The notes under the pieces: generated by a model
Database searches by the model: none
What the model saw: the letters and a program-made list of their open reading frames with translations, nothing else
Told to the model about the DNA's origin: nothing
In this document: positions 24,669-33,305 of the stretch, in pieces
How the letters are laid out: every line of letters begins with the position of its first letter
Position numbering within the stretch: position 1 is the first letter of the stretch
Assembly (NCBI RefSeq): GCF_900142135.1
Contig: NZ_FQZU01000010.1
Coordinates: forward strand, 1 to 64,000
Reading direction: 5' to 3'
From: Desulfatibacillum alkenivorans DSM 16219
GTDB lineage: Bacteria; Desulfobacterota; Desulfobacteria; Desulfobacterales; Desulfatibacillaceae
DNA: 64,000 bases
Made by a program: the position numbers and the translations under genes

Positions 24669-25982
24669 ATGTTAAAAAAAATTAGCGACCAAGAAAAGGT
24701 ATGCGTCGACATACACGAGGGGTTTTATTATAACCGCACCTTATCCCTGCCGACGGTCATTCAGGAATATGAGAAAGTGGAGTCCATCTTAATTGAACTC
24801 CAGTACATGGCCTGCATCACCGTGCAGATCGAGCAGCTCAGCAAGGTGGAATACCTGTACGGCAGCAACTCGTATAACTATCTGCTCCTTCAACTTACCG
24901 ACATACTCAAGGATATCAAGCGCAAGGAGTTCCGGGGACGGGACATCTTTGTGGTGGACCTGTATGACGCCGACACCTTTGTGATTTTTTTGTCGGCGCC
25001 CCGGGACGACCGGACCCAACTGGTATACCACCTGGAGGCCATTTCAGAGCGCATCCGCCGGGGGCTGGAAAAAGCGGTGTTCGACCTGCTGTATCCTTAT
25101 CTGAAAGAGTTTGTGCGCCCCAACATCGGGTACGCTCTTGAGATTCAAAACCCCATGGTCAGCAACATGCGGCTGATCCGCCAACTGGTGCGCAACTCCA
25201 AGAAAATGGGCGAGTTCATCGCCGCCAAACGCGATTACCTGAGCCGGTACGGGCTGCAAAAAATCATCATCGAGCAGGATATCCGGACGGTTTTCCAGGC
25301 CATCGTGGATTTCAACACCCTGGAAGTGATCGGGTACGAGGCTTTATCCCGCGGTCCGGAAAATTCGGAATTCGCCAGCCCGACTTTGATGTTCCTTATG
25401 GCCTCGGAATGCGGCCTTTCCTTTGAACTGGACCGGCTTTGCCGGAGACGGGCTCTGGAACGCGTCCGCACCATGTGCACGGACAAGAAAATTTTCGTCA
25501 ACACGCTCAGCATGACCATTCATGATCCGGAATTCCGCGGCCTGTATTTGAAGGAACTTTTGGAGGACCTGGAAATCAAGCCGGAGAACGTGGTTTTTGA
25601 AATCAGCGAAAAGCTGGCCATCGACAACTACGACCTGTTCCGGGACGCCATGCGGGACTATACGGACGTGGGCATTGTTCACGCCGGGGACGACATGGGC
25701 ACGGGATACTCCGACCTGGAGCGCATCATGGAGTTGACGCCCGGGTATATGAAAGTGGACATCTCTTTTGTCAAGGACGTGCACAAGAGCTACTTAAAGC
25801 AGGAAATTGTCAAAGCCATGGTCAACCTGGGAAAAAGCATCGGCTCCCATGTGATCGTGGAGGGGGTGGAAACCAAGGAGGAGTACGAGAAATTAAAGGA
25901 GATAGGAGTTCCCTACGGCCAGGGATATCTTTTTGACGTGCCGTCCAGGGAGTTGAGCCCCGTGAATCTGGATTGGTGCTAA
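24669..25982 (+). CDS. EAL-domain protein (c-di-GMP phosphodiesterase)
   Basis: A 437-residue protein without membrane segments. The N-terminal 190 residues contain a divergent GGDEF-like fold (VDLYDADTFVIFL in place of the GGDEF strand), so diguanylate cyclase activity is not expected. The EAL domain spans about 200-435: YEALSRG (E224), a metal-ligand Asn in FVNTL, FEISEK, DDMGTGYSDL, MKVDISFVKD, EGVET and GQGYLF, so the catalytic set looks intact. It should hydrolyse c-di-GMP. ATG at 24669 starts the conserved sequence; an upstream frame from 24558 adds 37 basic residues that look non-coding. It overlaps the convergent ATP-grasp gene by four bases. Confidence 0.88.
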   Translation: MLKKISDQEKVCVDIHEGFYYNRTLSLPTVIQEYEKVESILIELQYMACITVQIEQLSKVEYLYGSNSYNYLLLQLTDILKDIKRKEFRGRDIFVVDLYDADTFVIFLSAPRDDRTQLVYHLEAISERIRRGLEKAVFDLLYPYLKEFVRPNIGYALEIQNPMVSNMRLIRQLVRNSKKMGEFIAAKRDYLSRYGLQKIIIEQDIRTVFQAIVDFNTLEVIGYEALSRGPENSEFASPTLMFLMASECGLSFELDRLCRRRALERVRTMCTDKKIFVNTLSMTIHDPEFRGLYLKELLEDLEIKPENVVFEISEKLAIDNYDLFRDAMRDYTDVGIVHAGDDMGTGYSDLERIMELTPGYMKVDISFVKDVHKSYLKQEIVKAMVNLGKSIGSHVIVEGVETKEEYEKLKEIGVPYGQGYLFDVPSRELSPVNLDWC

Positions 25983-26809
25983 ATCTGTTTTTCCAGCCAG
26001 GCTTTAATGCCTTCGTGAAGCAGGATGTAATATTGCTCGGATCCCCCCAGGCCCCGCCTGCCGAAAAAGTAATTCACCTCAAGAAATTGGGGCGTGGGGT
26101 CTGGTGAGTCCAGGTCGAAAATCAGGTCGAATCCCGCCAGGTTAATGCCGGTTTTCCTGCAAAGATCCCTTACCGCCTGCTCGCCTTTTTTCATGAGTTC
26201 CGGGTAGGACTTCTGGTCAACCCGGGCGCCGTGGGCCATGCTGACGCCGAATTCCGCATTTTTAGGGGCGACCCTCCAGTAAGTGACCAGCGTTTCGTTG
26301 ATGGCCGCCACCCTCAGGCTTCGGCCTTTCGTCTCTATATGCTCCTGGAACAAAAAACCCTTTTGCCCGGTGTCCTGGCAGGCTTGCGCCTTGGCAAGGG
26401 CGAAAGCCACGTCATCGTGGTTCTGCAGCAGATAGACCGAACTGCCTTCTCCGCCCCAATTGAGCTTGAAGACGATGGGAAACCGCAGCGGCAAGGTGGG
26501 CTCCGCCTTGTGAATGTGCAGGAAGGCTTCCAGGCTGTCGTAGGCGAAGGTGCGGGGATGGGGAACGCCCGTTTCCTGGAACAGCCTGATCTGGCCGACT
26601 TTGCCGGGAAACCTGAACCGGGCGTGGTAATCGGGAAACACCCTGTCGCAGTTCTCTACAGCCATGGTGTATAAAGACTCTTTGCAACCCTGGGGGAGAA
26701 TGACGATTTTAGCCCTTTTGATGGCGGCTTGATCCTCTTCATTGGGTTCGCGGCCGGCGCACAGGCGGTTCTCGTCTCCGACAATTATGGGATGAAAGGA
26801 GAGAATCAT
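25979..26809 (-). CDS. ATP-grasp enzyme, RimK/glutathione synthetase-like
   Basis: A 276-residue protein with an ATP-grasp core: FPIVFKLNWGGEGSSVYLL (about 109-127, the lysine and glycine-rich lid), FLFQEHIETKGRSLRVA, and NLAGFDLIFDL followed by PQFLEVNYFFGRRG (metal-binding Glu-x-Asn). These enzymes form ligated products, usually amides, through acyl-phosphate intermediates. The substrate is unknown. The start overlaps the era stop by four bases, so it is translated with era, an unusual partner. Confidence 0.8.
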   Translation of the reverse strand: MILSFHPIIVGDENRLCAGREPNEEDQAAIKRAKIVILPQGCKESLYTMAVENCDRVFPDYHARFRFPGKVGQIRLFQETGVPHPRTFAYDSLEAFLHIHKAEPTLPLRFPIVFKLNWGGEGSSVYLLQNHDDVAFALAKAQACQDTGQKGFLFQEHIETKGRSLRVAAINETLVTYWRVAPKNAEFGVSMAHGARVDQKSYPELMKKGEQAVRDLCRKTGINLAGFDLIFDLDSPDPTPQFLEVNYFFGRRGLGGSEQYYILLHEGIKAWLEKQI

Positions 26810-27705
26810 TCGTAGCCAAGCCTCCGCATGGCTTTCGCGTCCGTGCTCCAGTTTTTTTCCACCCTGACAAAGAGCTTGAGAAAAACCTTAACGCCCACCA
26901 TCCGCTCAATTTCCTGACGCGCACTGGTTCCGATTTTTTTCAACATAGCGCCTTGTTTGCCTATGATAATGCCCTTCTGGGAATCCCTTTCCACATGGAT
27001 GACGGCGGAGATCTTCACCATGGGCGGTTGTTCCTGCTCGGTGAAGGAGTCCAGGGTCACGGCCACGGAATAGGGGATTTCCTGGGAGGTCATGCGGAAG
27101 ACTTTTTCCCGGATCATCTCGGCGGCCACAAACCGTTCCGGCATGTCGGTCAGGCTGTCCTCGGGAAAGAAAGGAGGCCCCTGAGGGAGCTGTGCCTCCA
27201 AAATTGCCATGAGTTCTTCAACCTGTTCGCCCGTCTCGGCGGAAACCGGAACAATGGCCTTGAAGTCCGCCAAAGGCTCCCACTTGGCGATTAACGGCAG
27301 CAGGGTTTCTTTTTTGATCAGGTCGATTTTATTCAGGACCAGGATCACCGGCATTTTCTGCTTGGCAAGGCCTTTTAAGGCCAGCCTTTCGGAATTGGGG
27401 TCGGGCTTGGAAGCGTCCACCACAAACATGATCAGGTCCACGTCGCCCATGCACTGCATGGCCACGTCCACCATATGCTTGTTAAGGGGCGACTTGGCGC
27501 TGTGAATGCCCGGCGTGTCCAGCATAACAAGCTGGGCGTTCTCCCGGTGCACAACGCCCAAAATCCGGTTGCGGGTGGTCTGGGGCTTGGATGAGGTGAT
27601 GGAAACCTTTTCCCCCAGCATTTGATTCAATAGCGTGGACTTTCCCACGTTGGGAGCGCCGATCATGCCGATAAATCCGGATTTGAAATTTTCAAACATT
27701 GTCAT
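26806..27705 (-). CDS. era: GTPase Era
   Basis: A 299-residue ribosome-assembly GTPase acting on the 3' end of 16S rRNA. G1 is GAPNVGKST, followed by TTRNRILG, DTPGI and NKIDL; the C-terminal KH domain has GIIIGKQGAMLKKIG. Length and layout are standard. GGGAG precedes the ATG, and the start overlaps the end of engB by 14 bp, placing two ribosome-assembly GTPases in one transcript. Confidence 0.97.
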   Translation of the reverse strand: MTMFENFKSGFIGMIGAPNVGKSTLLNQMLGEKVSITSSKPQTTRNRILGVVHRENAQLVMLDTPGIHSAKSPLNKHMVDVAMQCMGDVDLIMFVVDASKPDPNSERLALKGLAKQKMPVILVLNKIDLIKKETLLPLIAKWEPLADFKAIVPVSAETGEQVEELMAILEAQLPQGPPFFPEDSLTDMPERFVAAEMIREKVFRMTSQEIPYSVAVTLDSFTEQEQPPMVKISAVIHVERDSQKGIIIGKQGAMLKKIGTSARQEIERMVGVKVFLKLFVRVEKNWSTDAKAMRRLGYE

Positions 27706-28309
27706 CGTCTCCCTGCTTGAAGTCGTCTATTTCGCATAAATCCAGGATGGACTCCCACAACTCGTCTCTGCCCTGGCCGGTTTTGGCCGAAAAAACGTGG
27801 ATCAAATCCAATGGAATTCCAAGGGCCTTTGCCATTTCCTTTTGTTGGACCAATTGCCGTTGACGGGAGAATTTATCCGCCTTGGTGGCCGCCAGGATTA
27901 CGGGGATGTTGTTCATGTCGAACCAAGCCAGGTTTTCCCGCTCCTGCCCGCCGGGAATGCGCCGGAGGTCCAGAATCAACACCACGCCGTGCAAGGTCTT
28001 GCGGGTGGTGATGAACGTCTCGATCATCTGGCCCCATTTTTTGCGCATTTCCTTGGAAACCTTGGCGTATCCGTATCCGGGAAGGTCAACAAACACCAAC
28101 GACTCGTTAACTTCGAAAAAATTCAAAAGCTGAGTCCGGCCCGGCGTGGAGCTGGTTTTGACCAGCTTTTTCCTCTTGAGCAAGCTATTGATAAGGGACG
28201 ATTTACCCACATTGGAACGGCCGGCAAAGGCTATCTCCGGCAGTTCGGGAGGAGGGTAATTGCCAGGCTTGGTGGCGCTGGATATAAATTTTGCGCTTTT
28301 GATTATCAT
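27692..28309 (-). CDS. engB: Ribosome biogenesis GTPase YsxC/EngB
   Basis: A 205-residue small GTPase needed for late 50S assembly. G1 is GRSNVGKSSL (about 31-40), with STPGRTQLLNFF, VDLPGYGYAKV and ATKADKF as G2-G4. It is the usual size. It precedes and overlaps era. A strong GC-rich hairpin separates it from the upstream aminotransferase gene. Confidence 0.97.
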   Translation of the reverse strand: MIIKSAKFISSATKPGNYPPPELPEIAFAGRSNVGKSSLINSLLKRKKLVKTSSTPGRTQLLNFFEVNESLVFVDLPGYGYAKVSKEMRKKWGQMIETFITTRKTLHGVVLILDLRRIPGGQERENLAWFDMNNIPVILAATKADKFSRQRQLVQQKEMAKALGIPLDLIHVFSAKTGQGRDELWESILDLCEIDDFKQGDDDNV

Positions 28310-28333
28310 GGAAAATCAGCCGGGAAATTCGCC

Positions 28334-28359
28334 TTGCCCGGCGGCGGGCCGCCGGGCAA
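28334..28359. terminator. GC-rich hairpin between aminotransferase and engB
   Basis: TTGCCCGGCGGC (28334-28345) and GCCGCCGGGCAA (28348-28359) form a perfect 12-bp stem with a two-base centre. It follows the aminotransferase stop by 30 bp on the minus strand; no strong T-run follows, so partial termination or mRNA stabilisation is possible. Confidence 0.6.
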
Positions 28360-28388
28360 AGCGTTTTGCTAAAATTACAGGGTTAGGC

Positions 28389-29531
28389 TTACAGGCTGTT
28401 TATGTACTTTTCAAGGCGGTTCATGCCTTCTTCGATATTCTCCAAAGAGTTGGCATAGGAAAAGCGAATATACCCCTCCGCCTGTTGGCCGAAATCAATG
28501 CCCGGGGTGACGCCCACGTGGGCGTTCTCCAGGATGTCAAAGGCCATTTTATAGGAATCGGAGCCTAAATGCCTGGCGTTGGCCAGCACGTAAAAGGCGC
28601 CCGTGGGCTCCACGGTAATGCCTAGGCCGATTTCCCTGAGCCTGCGAATCATAAACCGGCGCCGTTGGTCGTATATTTCCCGCATGCGGGCCACGTCCGG
28701 ACCGGCTTCCTTAAGCGCTGCAATGCCCGCCATCTGGGTCATGGCGTTGGCTGAGATGAAAAAGTTCTGCTGGAGCTTTTGCAGCGGCCTGATAAAGCGT
28801 TTGGGCGCGATCAGGTAGCCCAGCCGCCACCCTGTCATGGCATGGGCTTTGGAAAACCCGTTGAGCACAAAGGCTTCATCGGTAAACTCCAGGATGGACC
28901 GTTCCTTCCCCTCATACACCAAACCATGGTAGATTTCATCGGAAACCACCATTTTACCCAGATCGGCCACCTGCTGCATCCTTTCGGGGGAGAGCAAATT
29001 GCCTGTGGGATTGGAGGGCGAGTTGATCATGACCGCTTTGGTGCGGCCGGTCATATGCTTTTGAATTTCTTCGGCCCGATACTGGAAGCCTTCCTCTTCC
29101 GTCACCGCGACCTTGACGGGCTTGGCGCCGGCGAATTCAATGAAATTCGGGTAGCACGCGTAATGGGGGTCCGAAACGATCACCTCGTCCCCGGCCTCCA
29201 AAAGCGCTGCAAAGGTCATGAAGATTCCCGGAGACGTGCCGTTGGTCACCACAATGTGGTCCGGGTTCACCTCCACGCCGTATTCATTGTAATAATGCTC
29301 GGCGATGGCCTCCCGCAATTCAAGGATGCCCAGGCTGTGGGTGTAATGGGAGTGTCCGTCCCGAAGAGCTTTGATCCCGGCTTCCGTAATGCACTCGGGA
29401 GTATCGAAATCGGGCTCGCCCACTTCCAGATGGACTATGTTCACCCCTTGCCGTTCCATGGCCTTGGCCCGTTCCAGGACCTCCATGACGATAAAGGGGG
29501 TAATTTGATCAACCCGTTTGGAAACTGTCAC
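28389..29531 (-). CDS. Class I/II pyridoxal-phosphate aminotransferase
   Basis: A 380-residue AspC-like fold-type I aminotransferase. Markers are VTNGTSPGIF, NSPSNPTGN (about 165-173), SDEIYHGLVY and the PLP-lysine block GFSKAHAMTGWRLGYL. It transfers amino groups between an amino acid and a 2-oxo acid; substrate specificity is not clear. The position after hisG makes HisC-like activity possible, but the sequence resembles general aspartate or alanine aminotransferases. It starts with GTG, with GGAGGT at good spacing. Confidence 0.9.
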   Translation of the reverse strand: MTVSKRVDQITPFIVMEVLERAKAMERQGVNIVHLEVGEPDFDTPECITEAGIKALRDGHSHYTHSLGILELREAIAEHYYNEYGVEVNPDHIVVTNGTSPGIFMTFAALLEAGDEVIVSDPHYACYPNFIEFAGAKPVKVAVTEEEGFQYRAEEIQKHMTGRTKAVMINSPSNPTGNLLSPERMQQVADLGKMVVSDEIYHGLVYEGKERSILEFTDEAFVLNGFSKAHAMTGWRLGYLIAPKRFIRPLQKLQQNFFISANAMTQMAGIAALKEAGPDVARMREIYDQRRRFMIRRLREIGLGITVEPTGAFYVLANARHLGSDSYKMAFDILENAHVGVTPGIDFGQQAEGYIRFSYANSLENIEEGMNRLEKYINSL

Positions 29532-29573
29532 TGCTATACCTCCGCCGAAGCCGCGGCCCGGCTTGAAAACAAA

Positions 29574-30452
29574 TTAAAAGATCACCTTGTTCAGGGAGTA
29601 TTCAACAATCCCTTCGGCGCCTTTTTCCAAAAGCTGGGGAATCAGGTCCCGGACGACGGACACGTCCACGACGATTTCCACGGACAGCCAGGCGCTTTTG
29701 TACAGGTGGGACACCGTGGGCGCGTTCAAAGAGGGCAGAATGGCGATGACGTCGTCGGCTTTTTCCTCGGCCACGTTCATCTTCAGGCCCACCAGGTTCT
29801 CCGCCACCAGGGCGCTCTTGAGCATCATGGCCAACTGGTTGATCTTTTTCCGTTTAAAAGGATCTTCCCAGGCTTTTTTGTTGGCGATGAGCTGGGTGTT
29901 GGTCTGCATCAGTTCCTTGATGATGCGCAGGCCGTGGGCGCGGATGGTGCTTTCGGTTTCGGTGACTTCCACGATGGCGTCGGCCAGGCCGGAAACCACC
30001 TTGGCTTCCGTGGCGCCCCAGGAGAATTCCACTTCCACGTCAATGCCGCGTTCTTCAAAATACCTTTTGGTGAAGCCCACCATTTCCGTGGCGATTTTTT
30101 TACCCTGCAGGTCTTCCAAGGTTTTAACCGGAGAGTCTCCGGCGACGGCCAGAACCCAGCGGGCCGGCCTGGAGCTGACCTTGGAGTAGACCAGGTCCGT
30201 CACCACGTGCACTTCGGACTGATTCTCGGCAATCCAGTCCTTGCCGGTAAGGCCGGCGTCCAGGGTTCCGTTTTCCACGTAGATGGACATTTCCTGAGCG
30301 CGGCAGATGGCGCAGTTGATTTCGGCGTCATTGATGTCAGGAAAATAGTTGCGGCTGTGGACGTTGATTTTCCAGCCGGAGCGTTTAAACAATTCGATGG
30401 TGGCGTTTTGCAGGCTGCCCTTGGGCACGCCCAGTTTCAGTGTATCCGTCAT
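29574..30452 (-). CDS. hisG: ATP phosphoribosyltransferase, long form
   Basis: A 292-residue enzyme that condenses ATP and PRPP in the first step of histidine synthesis. The N-terminal catalytic halves show [22 protein letters not shown] and [14 protein letters not shown]; the last 80-90 residues are the ACT-like regulatory domain, which makes it a long-form HisG independent of HisZ and probably feedback-inhibited by histidine. ATG at 30452 has AGAGG upstream; a TTG nine bases earlier is less likely. It follows hisI across a gap with two small hairpins. Confidence 0.95.
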   Translation of the reverse strand: MTDTLKLGVPKGSLQNATIELFKRSGWKINVHSRNYFPDINDAEINCAICRAQEMSIYVENGTLDAGLTGKDWIAENQSEVHVVTDLVYSKVSSRPARWVLAVAGDSPVKTLEDLQGKKIATEMVGFTKRYFEERGIDVEVEFSWGATEAKVVSGLADAIVEVTETESTIRAHGLRIIKELMQTNTQLIANKKAWEDPFKRKKINQLAMMLKSALVAENLVGLKMNVAEEKADDVIAILPSLNAPTVSHLYKSAWLSVEIVVDVSVVRDLIPQLLEKGAEGIVEYSLNKVIF

Positions 30453-30467
30453 TTTTTTCAACCTCTG

Positions 30468-30504
30468 GCGGACTTTTTGTCCGCATGGATCCCTTTTGGG
30501 ATCC
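30468..30504. other. Two tandem hairpins between hisI and hisG
   Basis: GCGGAC/GTCCGC (30468-30473 and 30479-30484) and GGATCCC/GGGATCC (30487-30493 and 30498-30504) are adjacent short perfect stems with 5- and 4-nt loops. They may tune hisG expression or mRNA stability. No leader peptide or histidine codon run was found. Confidence 0.45.
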
Positions 30505-30515
30505 GTTTTTGATGA

Positions 30516-30893
30516 TTACTTTTTGTAGACTTCCTTGGGATCGAACACAGGTTCGCCCACGACTGTCAATTTGTCGCCTTCCACCAATTTATGAAAACAA
30601 CTCCTATGACCGGTGTGGCAGGCAGCGCCGCCAATCTGCTCCACTTTCAGCAAAATGGTGTCGTCATCGCAGTCCACGCGAATCTCCTTGACCTTTTGCA
30701 CGTTTCCCGATGTGAGTCCTTTTGTCCAGAGTTCCTGCCGGCTGCGGCTCCAATAAGTGGCCATGCCGGTTTCCAGGGTTTTTTCCCATGATTCCTTGTT
30801 CATGAAGGCGAGCATGAGAACCTCTCCGGTTTCCGCATCCTGACAGATTGCGGGAAGCAATCCGCCTGTCTTCTCGAAATCCAGTTCAATCAT
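30516..30893 (-). CDS. hisI: Phosphoribosyl-AMP cyclohydrolase
   Basis: A 125-residue monofunctional HisI, third step of histidine synthesis, opening the adenine ring of PR-AMP. Key blocks are [24 protein letters not shown], and the metal site DCDDDTIL with [13 protein letters not shown], which supply the Zn and Mg ligands. The PR-ATP pyrophosphohydrolase (HisE) domain is absent and must be encoded elsewhere. It is likely co-transcribed with hisG downstream. Confidence 0.96.
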   Translation of the reverse strand: MIELDFEKTGGLLPAICQDAETGEVLMLAFMNKESWEKTLETGMATYWSRSRQELWTKGLTSGNVQKVKEIRVDCDDDTILLKVEQIGGAACHTGHRSCFHKLVEGDKLTVVGEPVFDPKEVYKK

Positions 30894-30954
30894 AATTTCC
30901 TCTTGTTGGCGGCTTGACGTCTTAAAGCGCCGAATGGCCCATTAAAACGCCGGA

Positions 30955-31893
30955 TTACTTGATCCTGCTTTTGAAATCCTCAATGACGAGGCCTAAGCCC
31001 GTATCGAGATCGGTTGCGGGGGTCCACCCCATTAATTGTTCCGCCCGCGTGATATCGGGCCTTCTCCTGATTATCTCATTTTCCAGCATGGGTTGAAATA
31101 CGATCTCGGACCGGGAGCCGGAAATTGCGATTATTTTTTTGGCCAGATCCAGGATCGTGACTTCAACGGGGCTCCCCAGATTGACCGGTTCAACGGCGTT
31201 TTCGGCTTCCATGAGCCGGATGAGCCCGTCCACCATGTCGTCCACATAGCAAAAGGTCCGGGTTTGGGCGCCGTCGCCGTTGATATATATGGGCTCGTTT
31301 TTGAGCGCTTTCACCACAAAGGTGCTTACGACCCTTCCGTCGTCCAGGGCGAGGCGCGGGCCGTAGGTATTGAAAATCCGGGCGATCCGCGTATCCACGC
31401 CCCTTTGGTTATGGTAGTCCATCACCAGGGTTTCGGCCACGCGTTTGCCTTCGTCGTGGCAGGCCCTCACGCCGATGGGATTGAGGTAGCCCCAATAGCT
31501 TTCCTTTTGCGGATGCTCCCGGGCCTCTCCGTAAACTTCGGCGGTGGAGGCCTGCAGCAGCCGGGCCTTGCAGCGGGCGGCGTTTTCCAGCATGTTGATG
31601 GTTCCCATCACGTTGGTCTTGACGGTTTTGACCGCGTTTTTTTGGAAAAACACGGGCGAAGAAGGACATGCAAGATTATAAATCCGGTCCACGTCCAGCA
31701 GGATGGGCTCCACCACATCATGGCGGATCAGCTCAAAATTTTTTTTGTCCAGCAGGCGCCGGACGTTATTTTTGGCGCCGGAAATGAAGCTGTCCACGCA
31801 GATTACTTCTGCGCCCTGTTCCACAAGCCGGTCACAAAGACGGCTACCTAAAAAACCGCCTCCCCCTGTCACCAATACTCGGATTTGCCTCAT
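30955..31893 (-). CDS. UXS-like nucleotide-sugar epimerase/decarboxylase with altered active site
   Basis: A 312-residue extended SDR protein closest by eye to UDP-glucuronate decarboxylase (UDP-xylose synthase). The NAD motif is TGGGGFLG (9-16); typical UXS blocks ACPSSPVFFQKN, VKTNVMGTINMLE, ASTAEVYGEAREHPQ and YWGYLNPIGVR follow. In UXS enzymes the catalytic pair is Tyr-x-x-x-Lys within CYDEGKR; here the sequence is CHDEGKR, so His146 replaces the tyrosine while Lys150 remains (codon at 31456-31458). This may reduce or change activity. Other SDR features, including QTRTFCYVDDMVDGL, are intact. It sits alone between hisI and folD, without other capsule or LPS genes. Confidence 0.88.
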   Translation of the reverse strand: MRQIRVLVTGGGGFLGSRLCDRLVEQGAEVICVDSFISGAKNNVRRLLDKKNFELIRHDVVEPILLDVDRIYNLACPSSPVFFQKNAVKTVKTNVMGTINMLENAARCKARLLQASTAEVYGEAREHPQKESYWGYLNPIGVRACHDEGKRVAETLVMDYHNQRGVDTRIARIFNTYGPRLALDDGRVVSTFVVKALKNEPIYINGDGAQTRTFCYVDDMVDGLIRLMEAENAVEPVNLGSPVEVTILDLAKKIIAISGSRSEIVFQPMLENEIIRRRPDITRAEQLMGWTPATDLDTGLGLVIEDFKSRIK

Positions 31894-32078
31894 TCCGGCC
31901 TCACCATAAAATAACGAAGGTTGAACTGAGGTTTCCGCCGCCTGGCGAGCGCCGGGTTTGCATTCTCAATCCAACCTGATTTTTCAAAGGCCGAATTCGG
32001 TTCGGCCGTCCGTTTCCCGGGGATGTTTTCGCCGGGAGGAAAGGGAGAAGCCCCGAAAGGGAGCTCCTCCCCAAAAGA

Positions 32079-32987
32079 CTACATCAAGCCGTTAGCGAAC
32101 TTGAAGGACTTCAAAGTGTTGACCATGAGCATGGTGATGGTCATGGGGCCAACGCCGCCCGGCACGGGAGTGATGGAGCCGGCGATTTCCTTGGCGGCGT
32201 CAAAGTCCACGTCGCCGCGAAGCACGGCAACTTCCTTGCCGGTTTTTTCGCTGATTTTGGTTCCCACGCGGTTCACGCCCACGTCGATGACGCATGCGCC
32301 GGGTTTAATCCACTCGGGTTTGACCAGTCCGGGCACGCCGGCCGCCACGATCAGGATGTCAGCGCGTTTGCAATGAGCCGCCAGATCTTTGGTCCGGGTA
32401 TGGACGATGGTGACGGTGGAGTTGGCGCCGGGGCCTTTTTGCACCATCATGTTTGCGATGGGCTTGCCAACGATATTGGAGCGGCCCACAACAACCACCT
32501 CTGCGCCGCTGGTTTCCACGCCGGCGCGCACGATCATTTCCTGAATGCCCGCCGGGGTGCAGGGAGCGAATTTCACTTCGTCGCCGCCGATCATCAAGCG
32601 GCCCACGTTCACGGGATGAAAGCCGTCCACGTCCTTGTCGGGGTCGATGGCGTTGAGGATTTTCTTGTCATCAATGTGCTTGGGCAGGGGAAGCTGCACC
32701 AGGATGCCGTTGATGGTGTCGTCATTATTGTACTTATCGATCAGGGCCAGGAGATCTTCTTCGGAGATGTCCGGGGACTGGTTGTCCTGAATCTCGGTGA
32801 AGCCAACCCTGTGGGCGGTTTTAATCTTGAGGGTTACGTAAGACACGGAAGCCGGATTTTCGCCGACCAGAATGGTCACCAAGCCGGGAACCTTTCCGGT
32901 TTTTTCCTTGAGTTCAGCAACTTCCTTGGTTACTTCTTCCAGGATTTCCTCCCTGATATCCGTTCCCTTAATGAGCTTTGCAGACAT
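32079..32987 (-). CDS. folD: Methylenetetrahydrofolate dehydrogenase/cyclohydrolase
   Basis: A 302-residue bifunctional enzyme interconverting 5,10-methylene-, methenyl- and 10-formyl-tetrahydrofolate. SYVTLKIKTAHRVGF holds the catalytic Lys, ILVQLPLPKHI and DVDGFHPVN form the folate site, VVVGRSNIVGKP binds NADP, and GGVGPMTITML is near the C-terminus. Start context is AAAGGAG. In sulfate reducers this step belongs to the methyl branch of the acetyl-CoA pathway, which ties it to the pterin/corrinoid methyltransferases at 5-7.7 kb. Confidence 0.97.
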   Translation of the reverse strand: MSAKLIKGTDIREEILEEVTKEVAELKEKTGKVPGLVTILVGENPASVSYVTLKIKTAHRVGFTEIQDNQSPDISEEDLLALIDKYNNDDTINGILVQLPLPKHIDDKKILNAIDPDKDVDGFHPVNVGRLMIGGDEVKFAPCTPAGIQEMIVRAGVETSGAEVVVVGRSNIVGKPIANMMVQKGPGANSTVTIVHTRTKDLAAHCKRADILIVAAGVPGLVKPEWIKPGACVIDVGVNRVGTKISEKTGKEVAVLRGDVDFDAAKEIAGSITPVPGGVGPMTITMLMVNTLKSFKFANGLM

Positions 32988-33305
32988 GTTTTTCTCCTTT
33001 CTAGAGGTTTTGCCTTGTTCGCCTGTATCCAGGTCCAGAATGCTATCCCCCTGATCCCGGGGGTTATGTCCTTTTTTTGCGCACGGTCTCCTGAGACGTC
33101 TACCCAGAATCCATTTGTATTGAACAATTTGTCCGGTTCGTCAACCATTATTCGGACTTAAAATGATTAGGAAAGGATGAATTCAGGCAAAAAGGCCCAA
33201 AAAGGAGGTGAAAAATCGAAAAATTCCGGGTTCAAACGGTGTTCTCCCCGCCGCCCTTGCTTATGGAAGGGCGGCGGCTAAGGCGAAACCGCTGTACAGC
33301 GTCTG
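32988..33305. other. Intergenic region with hairpin after the hybrid kinase gene
   Basis: The 318-bp gap has no gene. Arms CCGCCGCCCTT (33248-33258) and AAGGGCGGCGG (33267-33277) form a perfect 11-bp stem with an 8-nt loop, 29 bp after the stop codon of the minus-strand hybrid kinase; lacking a T-run, it is a likely but unproven terminator. A smaller CCCCC...GGGGG hairpin lies near 33049-33065 in the folD leader. Confidence 0.55.

Noticed and set aside
28779-30512. A 577-codon plus-strand open frame over hisG and the aminotransferase gene
   Set aside because: It is antisense to two well-supported genes, and the His/Gly/Asp-rich product is typical of shadow frames.
32988-33160. Tetrahydrofolate riboswitch before folD
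   Set aside because: A small GC hairpin is present but none of the conserved THF-riboswitch core sequences were found.
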